Below the pieces are notes generated by a model that had not been told where the DNA came from, searched no databases, and worked only from the letters and a program-made list of their open reading frames with translations. From Verrucomicrobiota bacterium (lineage in GTDB: Bacteria > Verrucomicrobiota > Verrucomicrobiia > Verrucomicrobiales > Verrucomicrobiaceae), in contig JAFLEI010000021.1 of NCBI GenBank assembly GCA_017301975.1, positions 62,001 through 126,000 on the forward strand: a DNA stretch of 64,000 bases, in the 5' to 3' direction. Below are positions 33,639-42,365 of the stretch, piece by piece (the stretch's first letter is position 1; every line of letters begins with the position of its first letter). Both the position numbers and the translations under genes were made by a program.

Positions 33639-36600
33639 TCAGCCACTGACGTCCATCGTCATGGCTGAAGGCGACTGCACTTCGCCGCGAAGTTCTGCAA
33701 TCTGCCCTTTCAGGGTGGCAATTTTCTCCAAGAGACTCGTTTCTTCGATCGCTGCGCGCTTGATCCGCTCCTCCCAATGAGATCCGCCTTCCGAGGCACC
33801 CCCGCTCTGACCTTCCTGCACCCAGGGCAGATGCGCACGCGTGCGGGCACGAAGTTCGAGGGAGCGTGAGTTCTGACGCAGAAAATGCAGCCGGGTTTCC
33901 TCCCGCTGGAGGTCTTCGCGCAGGCGGCTGATCCGGCTGTTTGGCCTGAGGTCACTGATCAAGCTCCCCGTCTTGGACTCAGTAGCAGCCATCTCATCCG
34001 AAGCACCGACGGCCCTGGAGGTTACGGAGCTTTCAGCCGCGACCTGCCGCGCTGCTGCGGCGGCGCTCTCCATCTTGCCGGACTGCAGACGCTCCATGAT
34101 CTGACGCAGCGCGCCCAGTGCCATTTGGATTTCATCGTTCGCGTTGCGCGCTTCCGTCGAGTCCGCCTCGGCCTGCTGCAGCCGGTTCAGACATTGGTCC
34201 ATGCGCTCCTTCCAGTCCAGCAGCGCAGAGATCTGCGTTTCCCAGCCGCTGAGCTGCTGCCGCGCATCTCGGATCTGCGCCGTGAGCGCCTCGCTTTCCT
34301 GGTCATGCAACTGGCGGGCGTCTTTCGTCAGGGAGCGCAGTTCGTCATACATCACCCGCTCCTGCTGGGCTGAGGTGGTCAGCGTCACAATCTCCTGGCG
34401 CAGGTCTTTTTCCTGCGTCGTCATCTGTTCCAGACGCTGCCGTGTTTCGGTTTCCTGCTGATTGACGGCGTCACAGCTTGCAGTGGCCGTGGCAAGCTGC
34501 TGGGTGATGTCCTTGAGAGCGGCATCCAGCTGTGTACGTCGCTGAGAAGCCTCTTCCACCTGACGGCCAAGAACTCCGAGATGCTGCTCTGCGGCTGCCA
34601 CGTTGGCCTGCCGGGATGTCAGCGCCTCCAGGGTCGCCTTAAGGTCATGCGCCAGCTGGAGTTCCTGCGTCGCGGCATCGAGCGCGCCTTGGGTTTCCAC
34701 CAGCTTTTGCTCCTGTCCGGCCAGACTGGCGCTGGTGGTCGTCAGGTTCTGCTCCGTCGCCTGCACGGCGGACTGAAGTTCTGACAGCTTGGCCGTCGCC
34801 GTCGTGATCCCCGTCTGCTGTTCAGCCAGTTCCCTGCGGGCTGCCATCACCGCTGCGGCAGCGGTCTCATGTTCATGCTGCGCGTGACGGGCACTGGCTG
34901 TGGAAGCCTCCCGTTCCTGCTCACGCCGGGCGATCTGGGCCTCGATTTCACGCAGGACCATCTCTTGATTTTGCTGCCGCATGACGAGGTTTTCCACTTC
35001 ATGGTGCAGCGCCATCCGCCGCTCTTCGGCCTGCTGGCACTCATGGGTCGCCTGCTGCATTCTCACCGCCGCTGCGTCGATCTCCGCATGCCGCGTTTCC
35101 AGTCGGATGCCGGCCTCTTCATGCTGCTGGCTGACACGCTGCATCGCGATCTCCGCTCCAATGCGCTCCTGCCGCAGGGCTTCCAGCTTCGCCGTCTGCT
35201 CCTGTGTCTTGGTCTCCAACTGGTGGGACTGCTGCTCCAGCACGTGAATGTGATCGCCCAGAATGGCTTCCTGCTCCTGACGTTCCTGCAATGTCTGGTT
35301 GAGCGAGGACAGGCGCTTTTCGGCGGCTTGGCAGTCGTCCTGGATGATCTTGAGCCGCTCTTCGCTGGTCGCAAGTTCAGCACGGCAGGCTTGCAGCGCG
35401 TCCGCAGTGGACTGACGCGTGTTGACCAGCACGACAATCTCCGCTCCCAGCGCCCGGTGCTGCTCACTCAGCGCTGCCAGCGAGGCCTCCGTGTCGGCGA
35501 TCTGCTCCTTCACCTCCTGGCGTTTGCCCCCAAGTTCTTCAATCTCCTGGGCAAACTGCCGGATCTGCTGCGCGGACGCCGTCTCCTGCGCCTCAAGCTG
35601 GTTCACCGTCCGGCCGAGATGGGCCAGTTGCGTCGTCGCTTCCGTACACTCGTTCAGGGTGATCCCCAGCTTTTCCTCCATCCGGGCGAGTTCGCTGCGG
35701 CGGGCCAGCAGCGCTTGCGCGATGGTCTGTTCGCAGGCCCGCAGTTCATCCATTTCAGCCTGGCTGTCCGCCCGCTGCTGGCGGAGCATGATCAAAGTTT
35801 GATCGTGCTGAACCATTTCAGCCTTGAGTTCGCCAAGCGCAGCCGCGGCCGCCTTGCGCTGGGCAGCCAGATCATTGGCCTCGTTTTGCAGATCCGCATG
35901 GTGCTGGCTCGTCTCCTGCACCGCCTGCCGCGCCTCCTGCAGCCGCGCCCGTTCATCAGCAATCGCGCTGCGCGTGATGTTGAGTGAGGTCTCACTTTCC
36001 CGGCACTGGGCGGTGAGCTGCGCAAAATTCTGCTCGAGGGCTTGGTAGCGCGCCGTCAGATCCACCACATGGCCGGTGGCCCGGCTCCCTGCTTCTTCCA
36101 AATAGTTGAGGCGGTCTTGTTTGAGCTTGAGATTGGCCTCCGCCTGCTGCGAATTCACCTCGAGTCGTGCGATGTTGATCGTCAGCTCCTGCTGCCGCGT
36201 CTCATGCCTCACCACCAGCCCGCGTGCCTCCACGATGCGCTCCTGCTGCCGCGTCACCTCATCAATCGCCTTCTGCAGCAGATCGGAAAGCTCGGAGCTA
36301 CGCTCTTCAAGCAGCGCCGACTCCGCTTTCAGCCCCGCGAGCTGACGTGACGCCGCAGCCACCTGCGCTTCCACCGTCTGTTTGTGGCCCTCCCATTCGC
36401 TCAGTTGCTGCTGCGTCTGCTCCAGCCTGCCTTGGTCCTGGAGGTGACGGGCATTGATTTCCTGCATCCGGCTTTGCAGCAGCTCCCGGTGTCCGTTCAG
36501 TTTCCCCAGTTGATCATTCAGGCTCGCCTCAAGACTGAGGAGACGGTTCACCTCGGAAGTCTTTTGCTCATGCAGCCGCGAAATCTGCCGCACTTCATGC

Positions 36601-36776
36601 GTCAGCGCCCTGTGCTGCTCCTGCACGGACTGCAGCTCAGAGTGCCAGCGTTCGCAGGTTGCCTGGGCTTCAGCGGCGGCGGCATTCAGCTCCACCAATC
36701 GCCCCACCGGCAGACCCGACACCTTCGAGGCTTTGGTTTCCCGACCACCATCTAGATCAAAAGCGAGGTTGCTCAT
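33639..36776 (-). CDS. Giant coiled-coil protein (1045 residues)
   Basis: No enzymatic motif is seen. Residues ~30-900 are almost uninterrupted heptad-type sequence rich in Gln, Glu, Ala, Leu and Arg (for example RLLSLEASLNDQLGKLNGH and EKLGITLNECTEATTQLAHL), with no Walker A or signature motif, so it is not an SMC or Rad50 ATPase. The short N-terminus (MSNLAFDLDGGRE) and the C-terminal ~150 residues (SLISDLRPNSRISRLRE, then another short coil) are less regular. No signal peptide or membrane helix. It is probably a cytoplasmic scaffold or filament-forming protein. An AT-rich upstream region suggests its own promoter; it is monocistronic. Confidence 0.75.
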   Translation of the reverse strand: MSNLAFDLDGGRETKASKVSGLPVGRLVELNAAAAEAQATCERWHSELQSVQEQHRALTHEVRQISRLHEQKTSEVNRLLSLEASLNDQLGKLNGHRELLQSRMQEINARHLQDQGRLEQTQQQLSEWEGHKQTVEAQVAAASRQLAGLKAESALLEERSSELSDLLQKAIDEVTRQQERIVEARGLVVRHETRQQELTINIARLEVNSQQAEANLKLKQDRLNYLEEAGSRATGHVVDLTARYQALEQNFAQLTAQCRESETSLNITRSAIADERARLQEARQAVQETSQHHADLQNEANDLAAQRKAAAAALGELKAEMVQHDQTLIMLRQQRADSQAEMDELRACEQTIAQALLARRSELARMEEKLGITLNECTEATTQLAHLGRTVNQLEAQETASAQQIRQFAQEIEELGGKRQEVKEQIADTEASLAALSEQHRALGAEIVVLVNTRQSTADALQACRAELATSEERLKIIQDDCQAAEKRLSSLNQTLQERQEQEAILGDHIHVLEQQSHQLETKTQEQTAKLEALRQERIGAEIAMQRVSQQHEEAGIRLETRHAEIDAAAVRMQQATHECQQAEERRMALHHEVENLVMRQQNQEMVLREIEAQIARREQEREASTASARHAQHEHETAAAAVMAARRELAEQQTGITTATAKLSELQSAVQATEQNLTTTSASLAGQEQKLVETQGALDAATQELQLAHDLKATLEALTSRQANVAAAEQHLGVLGRQVEEASQRRTQLDAALKDITQQLATATASCDAVNQQETETRQRLEQMTTQEKDLRQEIVTLTTSAQQERVMYDELRSLTKDARQLHDQESEALTAQIRDARQQLSGWETQISALLDWKERMDQCLNRLQQAEADSTEARNANDEIQMALGALRQIMERLQSGKMESAAAAARQVAAESSVTSRAVGASDEMAATESKTGSLISDLRPNSRISRLREDLQREETRLHFLRQNSRSLELRARTRAHLPWVQEGQSGGASEGGSHWEERIKRAAIEETSLLEKIATLKGQIAELRGEVQSPSAMTMDVSG

Positions 36777-36925
36777 AAGTGATTTCGTTGCAGCAATTCG
36801 TCAACTTATATCAATATTACGGGTTGGTTAAGCTGTTTTTTAAAAATTCTCATACCGCACGATGCGGTTTGTAAAACGGCTGCGGGCACGCCCCCAAGCG
36901 GATCGCACTGCTTTTTCCAACAATT

Positions 36926-36948
36926 TAAAAAACGCAGCCCAAAGCTGC
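36926..36948 (-). terminator. Rho-independent terminator for the MBL-fold gene
   Basis: On the minus strand, GCAGC-TTTGG-GCTGC (36948-36934) is followed by GTTTTTT. It lies 21 bases past the stop of the 36969-37856 gene. Confidence 0.65.
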
Positions 36949-36968
36949 ACATTTCATTTTCGCCCTCT

Positions 36969-37856
36969 TTAGCGCCCCTTCTCGCAGTACAAGCGCACGC
37001 CATCGGCACACATGGAGGTGACATTGGCACCTTCTCCTTTGCGCCAGAGATCCTCATCAACGCCCGCCTGCATGGCGATTGCATGCTCAGCCGCCGCATA
37101 GTTGCGCCGGTTTTCCTCCACTCCCACACCCGCCCGGAAATCAGCGGCCACGCGCTCGTAAACTTCCATCACCCGCTGCCGATACGTGCTCAGATGCCAT
37201 TCCACATCCGTCACCTCACCAAAGTGCGTCAGATACAGCGTCTTAAAGTTGGCAGCCAGCAGACGGTCAAGCGACTGCCCATAGGCGACAGGATCAAACT
37301 GCGGCGGCGCTGCCGTCACGGAAAGATAGCGGCTATGCTCCAGCCGCATGCCCGCCACATCTCCAGCAAAACAAATATCCCCGATGATAAACGCATGATG
37401 ATGCCGCGCATGCCCCGGCGTGTCCCAGGCCGTGATTTCGATCTCGCCAAGCCTCACACTCTGCTTGTCCTGCAAGGCGACCACCCTCTCCGCAGGCGCG
37501 GGCAGCATGTCACCCCACAGCGCGTCCATTTGCGCCCCATACACCATTCGGGCGCTCTCAATGAGCTTGGAAGGATCGATCAAATGCCGCGCCGCATTGG
37601 GGTGGCAGTACACCGCAGCCCCCTGCTGCGCAAACCACCCTGCGGCACCGGCATGATCCAGATGAATGTGCGTCACGAAGACCTTCTTGATCGCCGACTC
37701 CTCCACTCCCACCGCACGGATCGCCGCCCGCAGCGTCTCCAGCGTGGAACCCGGCCCCGTCTCGATCAGTGCATACTCACCCCCGCTCTCCACCAGAAAG
37801 GAGGCAATGACACCGGGAATGCCGATGAAGCGAAGATCAAGGGTGTGGATGCGCAT
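36969..37856 (-). CDS. MBL-fold metallo-hydrolase
   Basis: 295 residues. The zinc site is explicit: VTHIHLDHAGAAGW (HxHxDH), the later His in WDTPGHARHHH, the bridging Asp in DICFAGDVAG, and the last His in YLTHFGEV. Residues 1-40 give the first beta-strands (IASFLVESGGEYALIETGPG). The family includes glyoxalase II, lactonases and others. No signal peptide. It is followed by a good terminator and is probably a single-gene unit. Substrate not assignable. Confidence 0.8.
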   Translation of the reverse strand: MRIHTLDLRFIGIPGVIASFLVESGGEYALIETGPGSTLETLRAAIRAVGVEESAIKKVFVTHIHLDHAGAAGWFAQQGAAVYCHPNAARHLIDPSKLIESARMVYGAQMDALWGDMLPAPAERVVALQDKQSVRLGEIEITAWDTPGHARHHHAFIIGDICFAGDVAGMRLEHSRYLSVTAAPPQFDPVAYGQSLDRLLAANFKTLYLTHFGEVTDVEWHLSTYRQRVMEVYERVAADFRAGVGVEENRRNYAAAEHAIAMQAGVDEDLWRKGEGANVTSMCADGVRLYCEKGR

Positions 37857-37959
37857 GGGAGGACAGACGTCAAGAAGGTCAAGATGGTGGAGCCGTCAAG
37901 AGTTCAAGGTGTCGGTGGCATTGTAACGAATGCATATGGAAACAGCATCCCCCTCACGA

Positions 37960-38469
37960 TTAATGCGGCCCCGCATCATCGTGGGCAAAACGGATTTTTT
38001 GAACGACGTCACGCATGCCGTTCAAATCAAGCCTGGCGGGCTTGCTCTCTGGCACTTTGCCTTCTTCAACTTTTATCAGCATGTCTTGAACGACACAAGT
38101 CTCCAACGGCTCAAGGCTTCCCTTGGCTGAATCATAAGCCATGAACAGCATGAAAACTGGATTGGCAAACAATAGATAACGATGCCTTAAAAACTCCTGA
38201 ACGACGCTGCAGGGGCCTCCGTGCCGGGTTTCGAGAACCTTGACACCGACGAACCGCTTGCCCACGGTGGCTCCTTTCATGAGTCCGCTGCCAATGAGAA
38301 AGTAAGCAGTCGAAAGGGCGATCATGATCAGCGATAAGACAAAACTCTTCCCCACCATGGCACAGGCAAAGAGAACCAATGCCAGATCAATAATCTGAGC
38401 CACAATGCGGCGTGACCAAGCGGCTTTGCTGTATTGCTGCCCGGCGATAGTAATAACATCCGTACTCAT
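37960..38469 (-). CDS. RDD-family membrane protein
   Basis: 169 residues from 38469 (MSTDVITIAGQQYS). The RDD signature is present: SRRIVAQIIDLALVL (Arg and Asp near the first helix), then a second helix (SLIMIALSTAYFLIGSGLMKG), GATVGKRFVGVKVLE (GKxxxG-type loop), and a third helix (YLLFANPVFMLFMAYD). Its role is not known; such proteins are predicted small transporters or stress-related. Base composition is more AT-rich than its neighbours. The longer in-frame start would run into the terminator region of korB. Confidence 0.75.
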   Translation of the reverse strand: MSTDVITIAGQQYSKAAWSRRIVAQIIDLALVLFACAMVGKSFVLSLIMIALSTAYFLIGSGLMKGATVGKRFVGVKVLETRHGGPCSVVQEFLRHRYLLFANPVFMLFMAYDSAKGSLEPLETCVVQDMLIKVEEGKVPESKPARLDLNGMRDVVQKIRFAHDDAGPH

Positions 38470-38561
38470 AACCGATGCTAGGTTTGACGTTTGCGAAAGA
38501 CAATGGAGAAGGATCCTGACCAGCGTACAGGCAGGAGCACCCGCATCACTTCCCCTACAGC

Positions 38562-38590
38562 AAAAAGCCCCGCCTGTCATGGCGGGGCTT
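38562..38590 (-). terminator. Rho-independent terminator after korB
   Basis: On the minus strand, AAGCCCCGCC-ATGACA-GGCGGGGCTT (38590-38565) forms a perfect 10-bp stem ending in TTTTT. It is 36 bases beyond the korB stop and shows that korAB transcription ends here. Confidence 0.8.
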
Positions 38591-38626
38591 CAAATCTTGA
38601 CCACGCCTTGACGGCGTAGCACTGCG

Positions 38627-39535
38627 CTACCTCATCGTCTCAAACCGCTTCTTCAACACGTCCTTCTGTGACACGCCGCCAAGCTTCGACTGCGTGTCAT
38701 CAATCCACTTCTGCTCCAGCGCATTCTTGGTGGGACGGTTGACCTGATAGTAGACGCCGAATTTTCCGGGGGCGAGGTTTTCGGCCAGCTTGAAGGCGGC
38801 GGTTTCGTCGGTGACGTTGTGCTGCGTTTCGTCGATGGTGTCAAAGGTGCCGCCTTTACGGGGCGTGCTGTCGTCAAACGCACCGGCGTAGAACATGACG
38901 CACTCGCTCAGGCACTCCACCACGCTGAAGCCATCATGCAGGATGGCGCGCTCAAACATGGCCTCCATGTGCTTTACCTGCGCGGCATGCGTGCGGGCGA
39001 TGAACGTGGCGCCGCTGGCGAGGAGCTGGCGCATCGGATTGATCGGGCGGTCGATGCTGCCGGTGGGGTCGGTCTTGCTCTTGAAGCCGATGGGGCTCGT
39101 CGGGCTGGTCTGCTTCTTGGTCAGGCCATAGACGAAGTTGTCCATGATGACGTAGGTGAGCTTGATGTTTTTGCGCGCGGCGTGGTTCAGGTGGTTGCCG
39201 CCGATGGAGAAGCCGTCGCCGTCACCGCCGAACACGAAGACATGCACGTCCGGGCGGCTCAGCGAGATGCCGGTGGCAAGAGGCAGCGCACGACCATGAA
39301 TGAAGTGGATGCCGTGCGTGTTCATGAAATACGGAAAGCGGCTGGAGCAGCCGATGCCGGCCACGCAGACGATGTTTTCATGCGGATACTGGAGCTTCTC
39401 CAGCACGCGGTAAAAGATGTTCAGCACAGCGAAGTCGCCGCAGCCGGGGCACCACGTAGGATGATCGGCGGTGAGGGCTTTTTTGGTGAGCTTGTCAGCA
39501 GCAGGTGCTGCAGGTGTGACGAGGGCGGTGGACAT
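38627..39535 (-). CDS. korB: 2-oxoglutarate:ferredoxin oxidoreductase, beta subunit
   Basis: 302 residues. The TPP-binding subunit is recognised by WCPGCGDFAVLN, AGIGCSSRFPYFM, and VFVFGGDGDGFSIGGNH, the GDG motif that holds the thiamine diphosphate and Mg2+. C-terminal FETMR is typical. With KorA it oxidatively decarboxylates 2-oxoglutarate to succinyl-CoA, passing electrons to ferredoxin, or runs in reverse for CO2 fixation. It lies 52 bases after korA on the same strand and ends before a strong terminator. Confidence 0.9.
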   Translation of the reverse strand: MSTALVTPAAPAADKLTKKALTADHPTWCPGCGDFAVLNIFYRVLEKLQYPHENIVCVAGIGCSSRFPYFMNTHGIHFIHGRALPLATGISLSRPDVHVFVFGGDGDGFSIGGNHLNHAARKNIKLTYVIMDNFVYGLTKKQTSPTSPIGFKSKTDPTGSIDRPINPMRQLLASGATFIARTHAAQVKHMEAMFERAILHDGFSVVECLSECVMFYAGAFDDSTPRKGGTFDTIDETQHNVTDETAAFKLAENLAPGKFGVYYQVNRPTKNALEQKWIDDTQSKLGGVSQKDVLKKRFETMR

Positions 39536-39587
39536 GATGATTTAAAGAAGAAGAAAGGTTGGGTGGCTGCGAGGGTGCGGGTCCGAA

Positions 39588-41375
39588 CTAGGCGCTCATG
39601 ATTTTTTCGACGCCAGTGACGATCTCGCGGATGCGGAAGGCCAGGCCGTCCGTTTTGCACACGGACTGGATGCGCGGATCTGCCAGGCTGGCGCGCAGCA
39701 GCGTCGCCAGTTGTCCGTAGCCGTAGAGGCCGGAGTCGTTCATCTCCACGCAGACGACGTGCTTGAACTTCTTGAAGAGTCCGTCCAGACCGTCCGGCAT
39801 CGGGTGCAGGTGGCGCAGGTGCAGGGCGCCCACTTTGTGGCCTTCGCTGCGCATGCGGTCCACGCTCTCCTTGATCGGGCCGTAGGTGCTGCCCCAGCCG
39901 ATGACGAGGACGTCGCCGGTCTGGTCTCCGTGAATCACGGGCAGCGGGAGTTCCTTGGAAAGCTGCACCAGCTTGTTGCGGCGCTTGTTCGTCATCAAGG
40001 TGTGCATCTTGGGGCTGCCGCTCGGGTGGCCCATTTCGTCATGCTCCAGACCGGTGGAGACAGGGTACTTGCCGCCAGCCATCTTCGATCCGGGAGGTGC
40101 GTGCTGCGTGATGGCATCGAGCGGATAAGGCTTAAAGCCTTCGGGACGGGTGGAAATGTCCAAGGTGGGTTCCACCCAGTGCTTGTCGAGGTCGGGCTCT
40201 TCAAAGGCCTCGATGCGGCTGCTCAGGGCCTGATCGCTCAGGATGATGACGGGGCAGGAATATTTCTTCGCCAGCTTGCCGGCTTCGAGGGCGATGTAGA
40301 AGCAGTCTTCCACATCCTTCGGCGCCAGCACGATGCGCGGGCTGTCGCCATGGCTGCCGTAGATGGCCTGCATCAGGTCAGACTGCTCCACGCTGGTGGG
40401 CAGACCGGTGGAAGGGCCGCCGCGCTGCACGTTCACCACGATGAGAGGGATTTCCGCCATGCTGGCGTAGCCCAGCGCTTCCATCTTGAGGCTGAGACCC
40501 GGGCCGGAACTGCCAGTGATGGCAAGGTGTCCGGCAAAGGCGGCACCAATGGTCATCGCCACGGCGGCGAGTTCGTCCTCCGCCTGCACATACAGACCGC
40601 CATACTTCGGCAGCTCGACGCGCAGCGTTTCCATGATGGAAGACCATGGCGTGATGGGATAAGCGGAACCGTAGCGCACGCCGGCGGCGATCAGACCCAT
40701 CGTGAGCATCTGGTTGCCGTCCGCGCTGATGCGGTGGCCGCTGGTGGCCTCTCCGGGCACAAAGGCAAACTTCTCCACGTCGCCCACCTGATAGGCAAAA
40801 CCCGCGTCAAAGGCCAGCAGCGCATTGCGCAGCACGCTCTCGTCCTTGCGGCCAAACTGGCGGCTGACGATGCCCACGAGCTTTTCTTTGTCGAGATTGA
40901 AGACGGCGCAGACCATGCCCAGCACGAACATGTTCTTGCCACGGTCACGGGTGGAGCCGCCAACGGCCTCCACGGTGGCGGAGGTGAAAGGCACGCCGAT
41001 GTGGATGATGCCGCGCTCGTGCTTCACATCCTCAGGCCCCATGTCTGCCGTGTCATAGAAGCAGATGCCGCCATCGCGCAGCGCGGCGATGTGGTTTTCG
41101 TAACTGTGCTTGTAAAAGGCCACCAGCACGTCGGCCTCGTCCCCTTCATGCAGCACCTCGCCGGAGCCCAGATGCACCTGGAAAATGGAAGGCCCGCCCG
41201 AGATCGTGGACGGGATGGTCATGTAGGTCATCACTTCCTGCGCCGTGCGTCCGGCCAGACGTGCCAGGAAACCGCCGATGGACTGAATGCCGTCCTGAGA
41301 ATTGCCCGCGAGGCGAATGACGGCGTTGCGCAGGGACGTGGGTGAAGACGACGAAGGAGCTGAAGCTGTGGACAT
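39588..41375 (-). CDS. korA: 2-oxoglutarate:ferredoxin oxidoreductase, fused gamma-alpha subunit
   Basis: 595 residues from 41375 (MSTASAPS). The N-terminal ~190 residues are the gamma domain (RLAGNSQDGIQSIGGFLAR), and the rest is the alpha domain with SGHRISADGNQMLTMGLIAAG, AYPITPWSSIMETL, DELAAVAMTIGAAFAG and TGSSGPGLSLKMEALGYA. This gamma-alpha fusion is standard for KorA. It is the first gene of korAB. The 80-residue N-terminal extension of the longest frame is rejected, because it would enter the toxin-antitoxin promoter region. Confidence 0.9.
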   Translation of the reverse strand: MSTASAPSSSSPTSLRNAVIRLAGNSQDGIQSIGGFLARLAGRTAQEVMTYMTIPSTISGGPSIFQVHLGSGEVLHEGDEADVLVAFYKHSYENHIAALRDGGICFYDTADMGPEDVKHERGIIHIGVPFTSATVEAVGGSTRDRGKNMFVLGMVCAVFNLDKEKLVGIVSRQFGRKDESVLRNALLAFDAGFAYQVGDVEKFAFVPGEATSGHRISADGNQMLTMGLIAAGVRYGSAYPITPWSSIMETLRVELPKYGGLYVQAEDELAAVAMTIGAAFAGHLAITGSSGPGLSLKMEALGYASMAEIPLIVVNVQRGGPSTGLPTSVEQSDLMQAIYGSHGDSPRIVLAPKDVEDCFYIALEAGKLAKKYSCPVIILSDQALSSRIEAFEEPDLDKHWVEPTLDISTRPEGFKPYPLDAITQHAPPGSKMAGGKYPVSTGLEHDEMGHPSGSPKMHTLMTNKRRNKLVQLSKELPLPVIHGDQTGDVLVIGWGSTYGPIKESVDRMRSEGHKVGALHLRHLHPMPDGLDGLFKKFKHVVCVEMNDSGLYGYGQLATLLRASLADPRIQSVCKTDGLAFRIREIVTGVEKIMSA

Positions 41376-41612
41376 GATGGTTGTACGGGCAGGCTCGCCC
41401 GCAGATGGGTTGGCTGAGGAAAACGCGATTCTAAGAGGACTTTTGCTGCCGTCCATGGTGGAGAATGGCTTTTTTCTGCGGTGGCGGGGCCCAGAACGGG
41501 AGGAGGGCATCCCACCGACCAGCGCTTCTGATCGCCAATGTGCGGGCTCCGTGGTCCACTCCCGAAAGCTTTTCGAGCTTTGGTTTGGGGTTGATTGTAC
41601 CACCCCTGCCAC

Positions 41613-41641
41613 TCGACAAATCCTGGGGATGACGATAGAAT
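41613..41641 (+). promoter_or_regulatory. Predicted sigma-70-type promoter of the toxin-antitoxin operon
   Basis: -35 TCGACA (41613-41618), 17-bp spacer, -10 TAGAAT (41636-41641). The -10 ends six bases before the ATG at 41648, so the expected transcription start is the A of the start codon or a base next to it. The mRNA is then leaderless or nearly so. Confidence 0.5.
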
Positions 41642-41647
41642 CAAACC

Positions 41648-41929
41648 ATGACTGCCGCCGTCGAACACATCAAAAAGGCCATCGACAGCCTCGCCCCGGA
41701 CGAGGCGAGAGAGCTTTTTCAGGAGCTTCAGCGTGATTTTCAGCTCACTGAGAACGATCAGGCAGACGAACAAGCGTCGATTGAGGCCGAGTGGGACGCC
41801 GAACTTGATACCCGGGTGCAGGAGATTGAAAATGGCACCGTCCAGTTGCTCACCGCGGAAGAGTCCGAGCGTCGCTCGGATGCCGTGTTTGCCAAATTGG
41901 GAATCGAGCGTCCGGTTTACAGGCCATGA
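41648..41929 (+). CDS. Putative addiction-module antitoxin component
   Basis: 93 residues. The N-terminal helix (HIKKAIDSLAPDEARELFQEL) and the following acidic helices (SIEAEWDAELDTRVQEIENG) match the putative addiction module component family (TIGR02574-like), which accompanies RelE/ParE toxins. It is acidic and would wrap the toxin; DNA binding is probably through the N-terminus. Its stop overlaps the toxin start by ATGA (41926-41929), the usual coupled layout. No Shine-Dalgarno is seen; the predicted promoter places transcription start at the ATG. Confidence 0.75.
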   Translation: MTAAVEHIKKAIDSLAPDEARELFQELQRDFQLTENDQADEQASIEAEWDAELDTRVQEIENGTVQLLTAEESERRSDAVFAKLGIERPVYRP

Positions 41930-42246
41930 CGGAATGGAACATTCATCCGTCTGCCCAGCAGGAACACGATGAATTGCTGGAGTACTTTGGCGGCATTGAT
42001 GAGGAACTGGTGATTGCGTTTGAGTCGCACTATCTCCAGCATCGCCATGCCATTTGTGAAAACCCGCTGCTCTACAACATCCGACGCAAATCCATTCGCA
42101 GGGCGAATCTGAATCCGCGCTTTGGCGAATACTACATCGCCTACATCCTCTGGCGGCAGAAGGTGGTGATCGTCGCCGTCGCACACGCCAAGCGTCGTCC
42201 TTACTACTGGCTTGGGCGCATCGGTGAAGCCCGTGAGCTTTTCTGA
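41926..42246 (+). CDS. ParE/RelE-family toxin
   Basis: 106 residues. RelE/ParE fold: N-terminal helices (SAQQEHDELLEYFGGIDEE, ESHYLQHRHAICENP) followed by the beta-sheet with IRRKSIRRANLNPRFGEYYIAYIL and VVIVAVAHAKRRPYYWLGR. The central Arg in IRRKSI and the terminal Arg-rich strand suit this family. ParE-type members poison gyrase and RelE-type members cut mRNA; the lack of the RelE catalytic set favours ParE. Translationally coupled to the antitoxin. Confidence 0.8.
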   Translation: MTEWNIHPSAQQEHDELLEYFGGIDEELVIAFESHYLQHRHAICENPLLYNIRRKSIRRANLNPRFGEYYIAYILWRQKVVIVAVAHAKRRPYYWLGRIGEARELF

Positions 42247-42329
42247 TTCCCCGGCGGCGCCCACCCCCGCTCCCCGGCTCCCAAAGATCAAACACCTTGC
42301 TATATCCTACGCTTGTGACAGTATGACAC

Positions 42330-42360
42330 CCCTCAAATTCTGAGGGTTCGTTTCGTTTCT
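42330..42360 (+). promoter_or_regulatory. Hairpin in the leader of the DEAD-box helicase gene
   Basis: CCCTCA-AATTC-TGAGGG (42330-42346) followed by TTCGTTTCGTTTCTGTTTT just before the ATG at 42366. It could be the terminator of the toxin-antitoxin operon, a leader element that folds at low temperature, or both. The T-rich tract is loose rather than a tight run, so termination may be partial. Confidence 0.4.
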
Positions 42361-42365
42361 GTTTT

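Noticed and set aside
39711..41345. Plus-strand 544-codon frame opposite korA
   Set aside because: korA is strongly supported; the antisense frame has no recognisable features.
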